NCBI RefSeq assembly: GCF_026966905.1
Contig: NZ_JAPUBN010000017.1
Coordinates: 241,358 to 305,357, forward strand
Reading direction: 5' to 3'
Origin: Marinomonas phaeophyticola
GTDB taxonomy: Bacteria > Pseudomonadota > Gammaproteobacteria > Pseudomonadales > Marinomonadaceae
DNA: 64,000 nucleotides
Made by a program: the position numbers and the translations under genes. This document shows, piece after piece, positions 47,134 through 58,449 of this stretch. The notes beneath the pieces are model-generated. The model searched no databases, had not been told where the DNA came from, and worked only from the letters and a program-made list of their open reading frames with translations. The first letter of the stretch is position 1; each line of letters starts with the position of its first letter.

Positions 47134-49127
47134 TTAGAACCCTAATGGCCACGGCAATTCAACCATATCCTGCAATAAGCCTTGAGGTAGATCGAGCACC
47201 ATCAAATGAGATAGTGTGACTAAAAAACCAATTGCACAGGTCGTTAGCAACAGTGTTTTTTGAGGTGTGCACCTTGCTTTAATAGACAAGAACACCACAA
47301 AGAAAAGCGTAATCGCAATAATATAACCCACTAAGGCATATCCGATTACTAACGCTGTTAACCAATAAATATAATGCATTAACTTCTCAACTTTAGGATC
47401 ACCACGGTAACCAGAGAATATTTCATTATCAAAATTGACCGCATCATCCACTTGATTGGTTAATAGCTTATAAAAGACAATAAGAGACAAGACCAACATC
47501 AAAGCCGATACACTTCCTGTAAAGATGCCACCTAAAAAGGATTGAGTCGTTGCATCATAAATACCATAGGCGAATAAGGCACACACAAATCCAGCAAATA
47601 AAGTTTGAGGCCCTAAGTTCGTGGCACGCTCTTCTTTCAAAGACGCTGGCTTTGCTTTTTCCGCCTTCGTTGTTTTAGCGGCATGGCGTGCTGCATAAAA
47701 GATAGACGTCGCGGTTAAAATGCTGATAATAATCACACCCGGTTTCATCAAAAATCCTACACCATCAAATTGAACCGCTTGGTAAAGGTAGGTTTCCATC
47801 CCATTAGCCAATACAAACCCAATTAGAAAAGCAGGTCGAGGCCAACCAAAGCGCTTCATTAATACACCTAATACACCAATACCCAATAGCGTAATAAGAT
47901 CACCTAGATCACGGGTCGCTTGAAAGGCGGCAAAGCAAATCACCATAATCATAAAAGGAGCCATTAAGTTATACGGAATCGTCGTTAATCGCGATACCGA
48001 TTTAGATAGCATCAAACATAAACCGGCGCCCAAAACATTGGCAACCGCTAACGACCAAACAATAGTATAAGTAATGTCTAAATCCGTGCTAACCATAGCA
48101 GGGCCAGGCTCTAAACCAATCAGCACCATACCACCAAGGAAAACCGCCATACTCCCTGAACCTGGAATACCAAATAAGAGTGTCGGAATAAGTCCGCCTC
48201 CTTCTTTAGCATTGTTAGCCGATTCCGGTGCAATCACCCCCTTACATCCCCTTTTCCGAAACCCGATTGATCTTTTGTTGTCTGCACCGCATGCCCATAA
48301 GCAATCCAATCAACAACACTGCCACCAAGTCCCGGCAAAGCGCCAACAATACAGCCAATAATGGAGCAACGTACGGCTAACCACTTATGCTCGACTAAAT
48401 CTTTTACACCGGTTAACCAACCAGATCCTAATTTTGAGGCATCCGATATAGCCCTGTTTTGTCTTAATAGATCGATAATTTCCGGTAAGGCAAAAATCCC
48501 CAAGCCCACAACCACTAACGGGATACCATCCATTAGATAGAAGTTTTCAAAGGTCATACGGTTTTCACCAGTCGCAGGTGCACCACCAATGCTACCGAAT
48601 AGAATCCCAATACCACATCCCACCAATCCCTTAATTAAACTACTACCGGCCAATACCCCAACCATACTCAAACCGAGTACCGTCAACATAAAAAGCTCTG
48701 CTGAGCCAAAAGCCAAGATGACAGGACGAGCAATTAATACAAAGACAGTAAGTACTAAGGCACCGAATAAGCCGCCAAACAGCGAAGCAGAAAATGCGGC
48801 TGACAGGGCTCGTGCAGCCTGTCCTTTCTTCGCCATTGGGAAGCCATCTAACACGGTCGCCTGGGAACCACTTGACCCTGGGATCCCCATCAATACCGAC
48901 GTAAAAGTATCGGATGTTGGTATAACAGCAACTAACCCGATCAACATAGCCAGAGCGGAAATAGGATCCATTCCGTATAAGAAAGGTAAGAGCAAAGACA
49001 AACCGGCAATACCACCCAAACCTGGAAAGATTCCGATAGCAAGACCCAGTAACACACCTCCCGTTAAGTACAACAGATGAGTACCTGACAAAATGGTTTG
49101 TAAGGCAATAAGAAGAGCATCAATCAT
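47134..49127 (-). CDS. Fused TctA-TctB membrane subunits, apparent frameshift
   Basis: The first frame (49127-48234) holds the TctA start (GIFPGLGGIAGLSLLLPFLYG; PTSDTFTSVLMGIPGSSGS). A second frame continues to 47134. One added G in a G5 run (plus-strand C5 at 48237-48241) joins them as GDVRGVIAPESANNAKEGG, the conserved TctA segment, giving about 664 residues. The last 160 residues (from about 505) have four helices and resemble TctB, normally a separate protein. Together with TctC it should import a tricarboxylate or similar acid using an ion gradient. The frameshift is likely a sequencing indel. Confidence 0.82.
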
Positions 49128-49212
49128 AAGATTTACCTAGAGAAGTTCAGCCACCTATAAACGCCATAAGTGACTGAATGGATCTAACACAAGAATTAAA
49201 AAGAAAAGAGAA

Positions 49213-50322
49213 TTACAATTTCACTTTGTATTTATCAAATAACCAGTTTACAACCCATGCTTTATCTTCTTCAGAAATATCTAAGGCCGCCTTAAATGCT
49301 TTTTGAGCCTCTTCGTGAACCAGTTGCGGATATTCACCTAATACAGCAGAAGATTGCGCTTTAAAATCAGCTGATTGTGTGGCTTTTTCAACCGCATTTC
49401 TCCAGGTTTCTACAACCTCTGGGGCCGTTCCTTGTGGAAGAAAAATGCCTTTTTGAGCAGCAAAACCAGCTACAAAGAAGGATTTCCAAACCTTAAACCC
49501 TTGTCCTTCAGGCTTTTTACCATGAAGCATTTCATACACTTCAAAGAAATGAGGCAAATCTGGAAAAGTCGGATCTCGTTGAATATCTCCATTTTCATCC
49601 AACATACCCCAGGACATAATGGGGATAGCACGCCCCTCTTCCACAAGCGGTATGACTTTTTTCAAGTAAGCCGAACTGGTTTGATAATCAACATTTACTT
49701 CACCACGCTCAAAAGCAAGGCGACCAGCACCTCGACCTTTCATTCCAAAAATGGCCTGAACATCAATATCCAATAAATCCATCGCCAATAAAGGCACAAG
49801 ATCAAGAGAAGTCGCCCCTTGGCTGCCGTACTTTAATTGATGATTTTTTAGCTGCAATAAATCTTTAGCGGAGTTAATGCCAAGGTCAGAGCTTACATAA
49901 AACACCCCACCTGTTGGCGATGCCAGCACCACATCCCAATCCTTGTATTCGTACTTAACGCGAATATCACCAAGTAAATAAGGGAACTGTGTAGAGCCAG
50001 ATGTTCCTAATACATTTAAGCCGTTATTTTTCCCACGACGCTGAAATTGGTTAGCGCCTTTTGTAGAGCCACCACCAGGAATGTTCTTTATAACCACAGT
50101 TGGATTACCTGGTAATGCTTTTGAAAGATGTGGACCATAGAACCTAGCCCAAGTATCGGAGCCACCACCCTCTTTAAAAGGGACAATCCATTCGACTCTT
50201 TTATCTTCAAAACTGACTTCGGCGGCGGCCTGGTTCGAAACAAGCAAGGCGCTCGAAAGTATAACGGTCGAAGAAAATAAGGTTAGTAATTTTCGTTTTA
50301 AAAACAATTTATTATTATTCAT
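49213..50322 (-). CDS. tctC: TctC-like periplasmic substrate-binding protein
   Basis: The 369-residue protein has a signal peptide (residues 1-34, ending NQAAAEVSF) and the tripartite tricarboxylate receptor fold (EWIVPFKEGGGSDTWARFYG, then NIPGGGSTKGANQF). The ligand is unknown; an acidic C4-C6 compound is likely from the adjacent PrpF-type isomerase. It is upstream of tctAB on the same strand. Confidence 0.87.
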   Translation of the reverse strand: MNNNKLFLKRKLLTLFSSTVILSSALLVSNQAAAEVSFEDKRVEWIVPFKEGGGSDTWARFYGPHLSKALPGNPTVVIKNIPGGGSTKGANQFQRRGKNNGLNVLGTSGSTQFPYLLGDIRVKYEYKDWDVVLASPTGGVFYVSSDLGINSAKDLLQLKNHQLKYGSQGATSLDLVPLLAMDLLDIDVQAIFGMKGRGAGRLAFERGEVNVDYQTSSAYLKKVIPLVEEGRAIPIMSWGMLDENGDIQRDPTFPDLPHFFEVYEMLHGKKPEGQGFKVWKSFFVAGFAAQKGIFLPQGTAPEVVETWRNAVEKATQSADFKAQSSAVLGEYPQLVHEEAQKAFKAALDISEEDKAWVVNWLFDKYKVKL

Positions 50323-50394
50323 GTTTCACTCTCTTATTTTAGATTTTTTATAATTTAGAGAATCAAGTAATCATTTACTTAATAGCAAGTACGG

Positions 50395-51525
50395 TTAAAC
50401 TTTAGGGGGTGATCCTGTCAGGAAGCTGACAAAACACCTAAAGAATGACTTTTTTGAAATAGATACCGTACCTTGCATGATTTTTTTCGCCGTTCTAATC
50501 AAACCAACACTCAAGATATCAATTGTCTCGGCGTCTTGTTTCATTTTTAAAATCAGATCAATTTTTCCACTAGGGTGTTCTATACGGATCGAGTTTGTCT
50601 CATTGGAGGGCGTATCAATTAAGTCACCGATAATGGTTTTTTTATGCACAGCAGCAACACTGATACAAATAGCGCCGGTAACAGAATGGCTAGCATGACA
50701 ATTCTGTGGGACAAAATAACGGGAGGTAATCGTGCCATCAGATTGTGGCTTTGATAGCAAACCGACTTTAGGTATGACCTTGCCAGTGACATCACCAAAC
50801 CCCATATCCAGTGCGGCCGCTAATCGAATACGCTCAATCTTAGCCAATAACGCGGCATCAGTATCAAGTTCATCCTTGCTTTCATAACCCGTTTTCTGCA
50901 GAGACTCCGCCTTAATTAATACCATTGGCATGGAGGCATCAACGCAGCTCACCTCTATACCTTCGTATACATCACGCGCATTACCTGTTGGGAAGAGTTT
51001 TCCTGTTTTGGTACCACAAACATCTAAAAAATTCAAAACAATAGGCGCGGCTGTGCCTGGCACACCATCAATACTGGCATCACCTTCGTATTCCACCACA
51101 CCATTTGGCGTTTGCACGGTCACCTCTATAAAAGAATCCGTATTCACATTACGAACTCTTACTAATGTTTCGCCATTTTCAGCCGCCACTAAACCGGATT
51201 CAATCGCGAATGGCACAGCACCAGATAAAATATTCCCGCAGGAAGGTCCAATATCGATTTTTTGATCTTTAATAGACACCTGCATAAAAAGATAATCTAT
51301 GTCGGCATTTGGATGATTGGACTTAGATACTATGGCGGATTTACTGGTCAGACTCGTACCACCACCCACACCATTAATTTGCTGTGAATCACCAGAGCCC
51401 ATCACAGCTAACACTATTTTTTCCTGGGAAGGCCAATCATCAGGTAAATCATTTGCTAGGAAGTAAGGTCCTCTCGATGATCCCCCGCGCATGATGGTAC
51501 AAGGGACCTTAATTTGATCAGTCAT
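50395..51525 (-). CDS. PrpF/GalD family isomerase
   Basis: The 376-residue protein is of the PrpF family: MRGGSSRGPYF at the start, GVGGGTSLTSKSAIV, GPSCGNILSGAVPFAIE with one active-site Cys, and a second Cys in PQNCHASHSVTGAI. Members isomerise 2-methylaconitate or 4-oxalomesaconate. Its place ahead of a tricarboxylate transporter suggests that it acts on the imported acid, perhaps from gallate/protocatechuate or citrate-like metabolism. Confidence 0.85.
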   Translation of the reverse strand: MTDQIKVPCTIMRGGSSRGPYFLANDLPDDWPSQEKIVLAVMGSGDSQQINGVGGGTSLTSKSAIVSKSNHPNADIDYLFMQVSIKDQKIDIGPSCGNILSGAVPFAIESGLVAAENGETLVRVRNVNTDSFIEVTVQTPNGVVEYEGDASIDGVPGTAAPIVLNFLDVCGTKTGKLFPTGNARDVYEGIEVSCVDASMPMVLIKAESLQKTGYESKDELDTDAALLAKIERIRLAAALDMGFGDVTGKVIPKVGLLSKPQSDGTITSRYFVPQNCHASHSVTGAICISVAAVHKKTIIGDLIDTPSNETNSIRIEHPSGKIDLILKMKQDAETIDILSVGLIRTAKKIMQGTVSISKKSFFRCFVSFLTGSPPKV

Positions 51526-51788
51526 GACAACCTCTTTTCTTTTCTGCTATAGCAAACGCTATAAATGAAATAAAAAGGGAGTATGGGAAATCAAATAATA
51601 GTTAATAAGAATCCTATAGTTACCACTGAATATTCAGACATATACTATTATCAATACAACCAAAACTCCCTTGGGAGGTTCAAATGTAGAGAGGAAAGCT
51701 GTCAACAAGCTGACTTAGCGCTGGTATTCAAAGGCAGAATTAATAGGTATATCAAAGAACACACGCTGAAATAGGGAAGGTTCGAGGG

Positions 51789-52841
51789 CTAATCAAAATC
51801 TTTCATAAAATATTCCCACTCATTGAGAATGACTTCTCGCTTCATTTTATCGGTAAATATTAATAACGACAGATCCAGAGGAATTGGCCGAAGACTGCTT
51901 GAGCTACCGATAAAAACACGTTTTTCTTCCGTAATTAATTCCTGTCGAATTGGATTAAAGCTGGTTTCACTAGAAAGAGCTAATTGCCCTTCGTCAGACA
52001 AAATAAAATCGATAAAACGTTTTGCGTCGAATACATTTTGAGCCTTTTTGGGGATGAAGGCACTCCGCATAAAAACGGTTGTGTAGTCTTTTGGAATCAC
52101 CACTTTTATTTTAGGGTACGATTTTGACCAGGTATTTGCATAAGACCCATTGATATTATAAGCCAATAATAACTCCCCTGTAGACAGTGCTTTCAACATA
52201 GAAGAGCTGCTGGTAAAACTGCGGGCATTGGTTTTTCCTAGCACTTCTAATAATCGATAGTAACTGTTTGTTTGTAGACGATCGTGACCTAATACTAAAT
52301 AACCAATGCCAGTATTTTCAATATCAAAATTGCCGATTTTATTGTTTAATTGATGACTATTTTGCTGGATAAACTGCACCAACTGAGTTCTAGTATGAGG
52401 GATATCTTGATCACCTAACACATCGGTATTAAAGGCAAACACGGCTGGCTCAGAGGTGAAACCAAAAATTTGATTGCGCCATGATGCCCCATTCGGTAAA
52501 CGTTCTGTTTCTGTTGAAGTGTGGCTAATTGCATGGCCATCGTTCACCAGTTTAAACTGTAAATCCATAGCAGAACTTAACATGATATCAGGGTGAGCCA
52601 CCTCATTTTCTAAAAAGGCATCGTATAACGCATTGGTACTCCATTCTGTATAAACCACCTTTATTGTGGGGTATTTTCTCTGAAAGGCGTTAATAATTGG
52701 TGCAATTTCTGGATAATCAGCCGCGCCATAAATCGCTAATACAGAACGTTCAAACACGTCACTTTCAAAACTAAATTTAACACTCGCCGCCTCAATAGAC
52801 GGAATCAAAAGCAACAACAAAATAAAGACAGGTTTGTTCAT
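51789..52841 (-). CDS. Periplasmic solute-binding protein linked to the two-component system
   Basis: The 350-residue protein has a signal peptide (residues 1-18, ending IEA) and a type II binding-protein fold (AIYGAADYPEIAPIINAFQRKY read across residues 37-58; HPDIMLSSAMDLQFKLV). It overlaps the kinase gene by 4 bp and has no ABC permease beside it, so it probably feeds ligand information to the sensor instead of a transporter. Confidence 0.78.
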   Translation of the reverse strand: MNKPVFILLLLLIPSIEAASVKFSFESDVFERSVLAIYGAADYPEIAPIINAFQRKYPTIKVVYTEWSTNALYDAFLENEVAHPDIMLSSAMDLQFKLVNDGHAISHTSTETERLPNGASWRNQIFGFTSEPAVFAFNTDVLGDQDIPHTRTQLVQFIQQNSHQLNNKIGNFDIENTGIGYLVLGHDRLQTNSYYRLLEVLGKTNARSFTSSSSMLKALSTGELLLAYNINGSYANTWSKSYPKIKVVIPKDYTTVFMRSAFIPKKAQNVFDAKRFIDFILSDEGQLALSSETSFNPIRQELITEEKRVFIGSSSSLRPIPLDLSLLIFTDKMKREVILNEWEYFMKDFD

Positions 52842-54247
52842 AAAGACGCATCCACTAAGGTTAGAAATACCACTTCCACTAGAAGTCCATTTGGATGATT
52901 ATTCTTTAGCATCAACTGAGCCCCATGATGATCGGCGACCTCTTTTGAAATAGAGAGACCTAATCCGCTCCCGGATTGAAGATTGTTGCTAACGCGATAA
53001 AAACGATCAAACACAGATTGTTTCTCTGAATCAGGAATGCCCATACCTTGGTCTGATATCGTTAATTTCGCGATTTTTTTCAATAATGAGAGTGATTTCC
53101 ACAACACCTTGTTTAGGGCTGTATTTGATGGCATTTTCAATAATATTCTGAAGCATTTTTTTCAGTGCTACTGTATCCCCAACAATCTGGCAATCATCAT
53201 TAGGGCCGATATACGCTAACTCCACTTTTTGCTGCAAAGCCGTTAACACCTGATCCCGTGACACTTCTTTTATTAACGCACCTAACCATACCTTCTCAAG
53301 CGCCTTGCTTTTAAATCGATGGGCTAACAACGCCTGATTTAACAATTGATCTACGGTTCGACTAAGGGATTCACAGGAGTCAATGACCTGAGTGATTTGA
53401 GAGTGACGTTTGGGTTTATCATTTTCCATCAGGGCATTTTGAGATTGAGCTAGAATACCTGCTAAGGGAGTGCGCACCTGATGTGCCGTTTCACTGGTAA
53501 AGTGCTTTAATCGATCCAAGGTATTTTGCAATTGCATCATGAAGTGATTAATTGTCCGCAATAACTCGCTAATTTCTTTTGGTGCATCGGTATCGATCGG
53601 CGTTAAATCCGTAGGCGCACGCTCAGAAAGTACGGTATTTAATCGTCTTATCGGTCTAACGATAAACCAAATAAAGACATAACAAACGGACAACGCAATG
53701 GTAAATATAACGCTGACGAGCTGCAGTGCTTTGACACTAATATCATGCGCCATTTCATTTCTGGATTGCAGTGTCTGGGCTAGGTAAACAACCACACCCA
53801 CCTGTAATTCGCCCTCTATTAATTTTCTCGACAATTTTATAAAACGCACTTTTTCAGCACTGTAAACGCCATCAAAGTATTCGGCTTCATAAGGTCCATC
53901 CACTCTACGGATGCGTTTTTTAGGTCGAAATGCGCTCGATAAATCTTCATACCCTGTCAAATGCTGATTATCCGCAATCACTTGATAAAACGCTCTATCA
54001 TCAGGGGAAAGACTTAACCCTTGAAAAGCAGACACAGGCAAATCCACCACAATGATATTATTAATCAATTTTATATTTTCAACGACTTGCAAAGCCGATC
54101 CAAATAACACTCGATCATAAGACAATTGTGCCGCACTTTTTCCATAGGCGTTAGCTATAAAAAAGTCACCCCCGCCAGAGTAATCAACAATAAACTGGCT
54201 CCAATAATCAGTTGTTCTCGTATTGACCAATTACTTATTTTAATCAT
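52838..54247 (-). CDS. TctE-like sensor histidine kinase, two apparent frameshifts
   Basis: ATG 54247 opens MIKISNWSIREQLIIG and a first membrane helix. One missing T in a T6 run (minus strand; 54159-54164) breaks the frame. The main frame carries the periplasmic sensor, a second helix (VIFTIALSVCYVFIWFIV), HAMP, the H-box SETAHQVRTPLAG and N-box NAIKYSP. One extra A in a run (53074-53080) breaks it again before DQGMGIPDSE and GSGLGLSI. Correcting both gives 469 residues, a normal length. Because the regulator next door has the same problem, sequencing error is likely. Confidence 0.8.
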
Positions 54248-54257
54248 TTTCTATACG

Positions 54258-54961
54258 TTACAAAGTAGACCAATCATCCTTGCTGTCCTCTACTTTTTCA
54301 CGCTCCTCAAGCAAATAGCCTAAACCTCGAATGGTTTTAATTTCAACACTTCCGCCTTCTATTTTTTTCTTACCCGGGCAACATAGGTTTCAATCGCATT
54401 TTCAGAAGGAAACTCATCAAACCCGTATAAGTGATTAATCAACTCTTCTTTACTGAGCACTCTCCCAAGGTGCTTTGAAAAAATTTCTAATAAGCGGTAT
54501 TCACGTCGCTTAAATTGTATTTCTTCGCCATCGAGTGAAACACTGCACGCATTGAAATCAATTGCCAGCCGTCCAAACATAAGCGCCGTTTGAGCATTAC
54601 CCTGATAACGTCTTAGTAAGGCACGACAACGGGCATCAAGCTCACCAAAATCAAATGGTTTCGTGAGATAGTCATCAGCCCCTAAATCCAATAGATTAAT
54701 GCAGTCTTCTATTTGTGCTCGAGCGGTTAAAATAAGGACAGGAGTATTGTCTTTCCTAATACGTAGATTTTGTAATATTCGAGAGCCACTCATTTCAGGC
54801 AAATTTAAATCAAGAATAATTAAGTCATAATTTTGATGCCTTAATATGCTATTTGCCTCATCACCTCGAACAACATGATCGATTCCATGCCCCAGTTTAC
54901 GGTAATGATCACAGATAGCGTTGCCTAAAACAGCATCATCTTCAATGACTAATAATCTCAT
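54258..54961 (-). CDS. TctD-like OmpR-family response regulator, apparent frameshift
   Basis: The receiver domain has the acidic pair EDD, phospho-acceptor Asp in LIILDLNLPEMSG (about 51) and Lys in DDYLTKPFDFGE; a winged-helix output domain follows (RREYRLLEIFSKHLGR). The frame stops early at 54359, but one added A in an A7 run (54362-54368) continues as RKKIEGGSVEIKTIRGLGYL to TAA at 54258, giving 234 residues. It should activate the nearby tricarboxylate uptake genes, as TctD does. Confidence 0.85.
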
Positions 54962-55166
54962 TTACAACCTTCTCAATGGATATGTTATCAAGCGAAAATC
55001 CGGGTACTTACTGTAAAACAAATACCTACATTGATGTCTTTTAAACACAGTTACATCTCAACTATGCCTATTTTCTTTCCTATGATAAGGTTCTTATCAA
55101 TAGATAGGCCAGATAATTTATAACATTATATGAGAATTCGATGATCGACGTAGAGGAGTTTTTCAC

Positions 55167-57110
55167 ATGGACGTAACCCAATCCCTTAAAGAGGTTTTTG
55201 GTTTTGATCATTTCCGTTCAGGCCAACAGGAAACCATTCAGCAATTATTGAATGGCGACTCATCATTGGCCATTTTCCCGACGGGATCTGGTAAATCATT
55301 ATGTTATCAGTTTACCGCATTGCATTTACCTAATTTAACCCTCGTTGTGTCTCCTCTATTAGCGTTAATGAAAGACCAACTTGCGTTTCTTGAAAAATAC
55401 GGCATTGCGGCCACCAGCCTCGACTCAAGTGTCACCGCAGACGAATACCAATCACGATTGCAGCAAATTAGACAGGGCAAGATTAAAATTTTAATGGTAT
55501 CGGTTGAACGTTTCAAAAATGAGCGCTTTCGGCGCTTCATCAAAGACATTCCCATATCAATGTTAGTGGTAGATGAAGCGCATTGCTTGTCAGAATGGGG
55601 GCACAACTTTCGTCCAGATTATTTAAAGCTGCCATTTTACCGCCATGAATTACAGATTCCATTAGTACTATTACTAACCGCGACGTCAACCGCTAAAGTA
55701 AAACAGGATATGGCGGAAAAGTTTAATATAAAAAAAGAACACATTGTTCAAACAGGGTTTTATAGACCAAATCTTAATATCGATATTAAAAGCGTTAATG
55801 AAGAGGACAAAAACCACATCTTGATTGAGACTCTTAAAGTACAATCAGGCTGCGGTATCATATATGTCACCCAACAGCAAACGACAGAAAGCTTAGCGCA
55901 TACACTGCGTCAGCAAGGGTTCAACGTCGTACCTTACCATGCGGGTATGGAGAGTGAATTTCGTCAACAAGTTCAACAGGACTTTATGCATAATAAGGTC
56001 GACCTCATAGTGGCAACCATTGCCTTTGGAATGGGAATAGACAAATCCGATATTCGTTTTGTTATCCATTATGACCTCCCTAAATCCATAGAAAGTTACA
56101 GTCAAGAAATTGGACGAGCGGGCCGGGATGGAAAAAAATCCAACTGTATATTGTTGGCCAACTTAGATGGTCTACATACCATTGAAAACTTTATTTATTC
56201 TGATACGCCTGAACGCCACAATATTGACGCTCTCATTGATATCATCAAGAAAAATCAGCAGCAAGGCGAGTGGTCAATGCAACTGCTAAAGGTAGCGAAC
56301 CAATGCAACATTCGACAATTACCCTTTAAAACCATTTTAGTACAACTTGAACTTTTACACGTTATTCAGCCAAAATACAGCTATTTTGCAGAAATCCGGT
56401 ATCACTTTATTGCAGATAGAAGCGCTATTCTTGGTTCATTTTCGGGTGAACGGCAGCATTTTCTAGAAGCGATATTTAACCATACTCACTTTAAAAGGGT
56501 TTGGGGAGACATAGACTTCGACGCGTTATTTCAGCACTATGGCGCTGAGCGCTCAAGGGTAATGACCGCATTAGAGTATTTATCTGAAAAAGGACTGATT
56601 GAGTTAACGGCAAAAGGAATGACTGATGTTTACGATGTTCATCTCAACAAGCTAGATCAAGTCTCCTTACCCTTGCACCTAGAGCAATACTTTTTTGAAA
56701 AAGAACAAAGTGAAATTAAACGCATCGAATCCCTTATACAATTTTTCGAACTTGAAAGTTGCCTGAATAAAAGCCTCGCACATTACTTTGATGATAAAAA
56801 AGCGCCTGAGAATTGCCAGCATTGTTCTGCCTGTCTAGGAAAACCAATAACGTTATCTTACTCAAATCCCCCTTCCTTGCCATCAATGAATTCTATTCAA
56901 GAAGCATTAGCGTCACTTTCTGAAGGTGTAAATAAAAAATTCCCAGAGGCAAGCGAATGGATCACACCAAAAGTGCAGTGTCGTTTTCTATTAGGGCTTA
57001 CTCAACCCCTTTTTAGTAAAATAAAAGCTCGTGAACTGGAAGGATTTGGGCTATGCCATAACCTACGCTATAAAGATACATTAGCGCTAATCGAGAAAAT
57101 ACACAGATAA
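55167..57110 (+). CDS. recQ: RecQ-family DNA helicase
   Basis: The 647-residue 3'-5' helicase has Walker A (FPTGSGKSLCYQ, about 37), the DEAH box (LVVDEAHCLSEWGHNFRPDY, about 133), motif VI (SQEIGRAGRDGKKSN, about 313) and a Cys cluster (CQHCSAC, about 553) that should bind zinc. The C-terminus beyond it is short and I see no HRDC domain. It may be a second RecQ paralogue. GAGGAG stands 9 nt before the ATG. Confidence 0.88.
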   Translation: MDVTQSLKEVFGFDHFRSGQQETIQQLLNGDSSLAIFPTGSGKSLCYQFTALHLPNLTLVVSPLLALMKDQLAFLEKYGIAATSLDSSVTADEYQSRLQQIRQGKIKILMVSVERFKNERFRRFIKDIPISMLVVDEAHCLSEWGHNFRPDYLKLPFYRHELQIPLVLLLTATSTAKVKQDMAEKFNIKKEHIVQTGFYRPNLNIDIKSVNEEDKNHILIETLKVQSGCGIIYVTQQQTTESLAHTLRQQGFNVVPYHAGMESEFRQQVQQDFMHNKVDLIVATIAFGMGIDKSDIRFVIHYDLPKSIESYSQEIGRAGRDGKKSNCILLANLDGLHTIENFIYSDTPERHNIDALIDIIKKNQQQGEWSMQLLKVANQCNIRQLPFKTILVQLELLHVIQPKYSYFAEIRYHFIADRSAILGSFSGERQHFLEAIFNHTHFKRVWGDIDFDALFQHYGAERSRVMTALEYLSEKGLIELTAKGMTDVYDVHLNKLDQVSLPLHLEQYFFEKEQSEIKRIESLIQFFELESCLNKSLAHYFDDKKAPENCQHCSACLGKPITLSYSNPPSLPSMNSIQEALASLSEGVNKKFPEASEWITPKVQCRFLLGLTQPLFSKIKARELEGFGLCHNLRYKDTLALIEKIHR

Positions 57111-57311
57111 ATCGCAGCACAATAAAGCAAGCAGCCGGCCGTTAACGTCTATTTATTTCCAAAATAGAATATCAAAAACCGAATTTACATTATTTAACAC
57201 ATAAAGATATGTCATCGGTAGATTATAATCTGTATTTATATTAGATTATCGCTAAAGTAATGCAGGGTCCAGATTATTATATTTGATATTAGAACATTAT
57301 CATTAGTAACA

Positions 57312-58424
57312 ATGCTTGTATGCCTAATGATGTCCGTCGTAATGCTACTACTTGCTCTTATCTATCCTAAAAACGGCAGTACGCGTTTTTGGGCGATCGG
57401 CAACAGCTTTATTGCGGCGGGATTATTGCTTCTAGGGCTTAGAAATCACATTCCTGATTTTCTCTCCATTCCAGTAAGCAATACCTTCATTACAATCGGG
57501 TATTGCTATATTTTGGCAGGCATTAGTGTGTTTGTTGGACGAAAAATCCCCACTCGATCATTAACCCTCGTATGCCTGACGTTATTTCTTTCCTTCCTTT
57601 TCTTTACTGATTTTATGCCTAACCTCACGGCGCGAATCATAATAATTTCACTAACGGTATCCGCACTTGGTTTTGCTAGTGCGTGGCTGTTTTTTATGGA
57701 TAAAAGAGAAGACTATCGTTTTTTAGAAAATATACTGGCTTGGATTTTTATTCTCCATTCTTGCTACCTCATCTTGCGGGCCACCTTCACTTACTCTGAT
57801 ACTCCCCTATCAAATTTCATGGATGCAAATACCTTACACGCGCTTTCCTTTTTAGACGTTTTTATTTTTTCCATATTAATCACTTTCGGCTTGAGTTTTT
57901 TACTGAATACCGAATTACAGGCAAAACTAAGGCACATTAGCGAAACCGACAACCTTACTGGCATATTAAATCGTGGCGCCTTCCTGGCGCTCATTAGAAG
58001 TAAAGCAGATACTCATCAGTACCCTATTTCCGTCATGATGATAGACATCGATCATTTCAAAAAAATCAACGATACATACGGACATCAAATGGGTGATACC
58101 GCCTTAGCCTTCACCACTGACTTTATTCAAACCCAGCTAGATGAAACGTCTCTTTTTGGTCGTCTTGGAGGAGAAGAGTTTTGCATTGCACTTCCTAATA
58201 CAACGCTAGCTGAGGCCGAACGTTTAGCCCAAGACCTGCTTGCCTCACTATCAAGCACACCATTAATTAAAGATGGTCATGCCATTAACATAAGCATCAG
58301 TATCGGTATAACTGAACATAGTGAGACGATGCTTAATATTGAAGATTCCCTACAACTCGCTGATAAAGCACTTTATAAAGCCAAGGAAGCTGGGCGCAAT
58401 CGTCTTATAACACATGCGGCCTAG
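57312..58424 (+). CDS. Membrane-bound diguanylate cyclase
   Basis: The 370-residue protein has about six membrane helices (1-200) and a GGDEF domain with the active GGEEF motif (GRLGGEEFCIAL). The RxxD inhibitory site is replaced by DETS, so product inhibition may be absent. The coding frame extends upstream of ATG 57312 as FDIRTLSLVT without a start; removing one T at 57282-57284 would link it to an ATG at 57260, so the N-terminus is uncertain. It makes cyclic-di-GMP in response to an unknown membrane signal. Confidence 0.85.
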   Translation: MLVCLMMSVVMLLLALIYPKNGSTRFWAIGNSFIAAGLLLLGLRNHIPDFLSIPVSNTFITIGYCYILAGISVFVGRKIPTRSLTLVCLTLFLSFLFFTDFMPNLTARIIIISLTVSALGFASAWLFFMDKREDYRFLENILAWIFILHSCYLILRATFTYSDTPLSNFMDANTLHALSFLDVFIFSILITFGLSFLLNTELQAKLRHISETDNLTGILNRGAFLALIRSKADTHQYPISVMMIDIDHFKKINDTYGHQMGDTALAFTTDFIQTQLDETSLFGRLGGEEFCIALPNTTLAEAERLAQDLLASLSSTPLIKDGHAINISISIGITEHSETMLNIEDSLQLADKALYKAKEAGRNRLITHAA

Positions 58425-58449
58425 GACGCACATGCTATAGACAGCCAAA

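Noticed and set aside
51583..51774. 63-codon plus-strand frame between the isomerase and binding-protein genes
   Set aside because: No recognisable similarity, weak start context and short length; likely chance, although not excluded.
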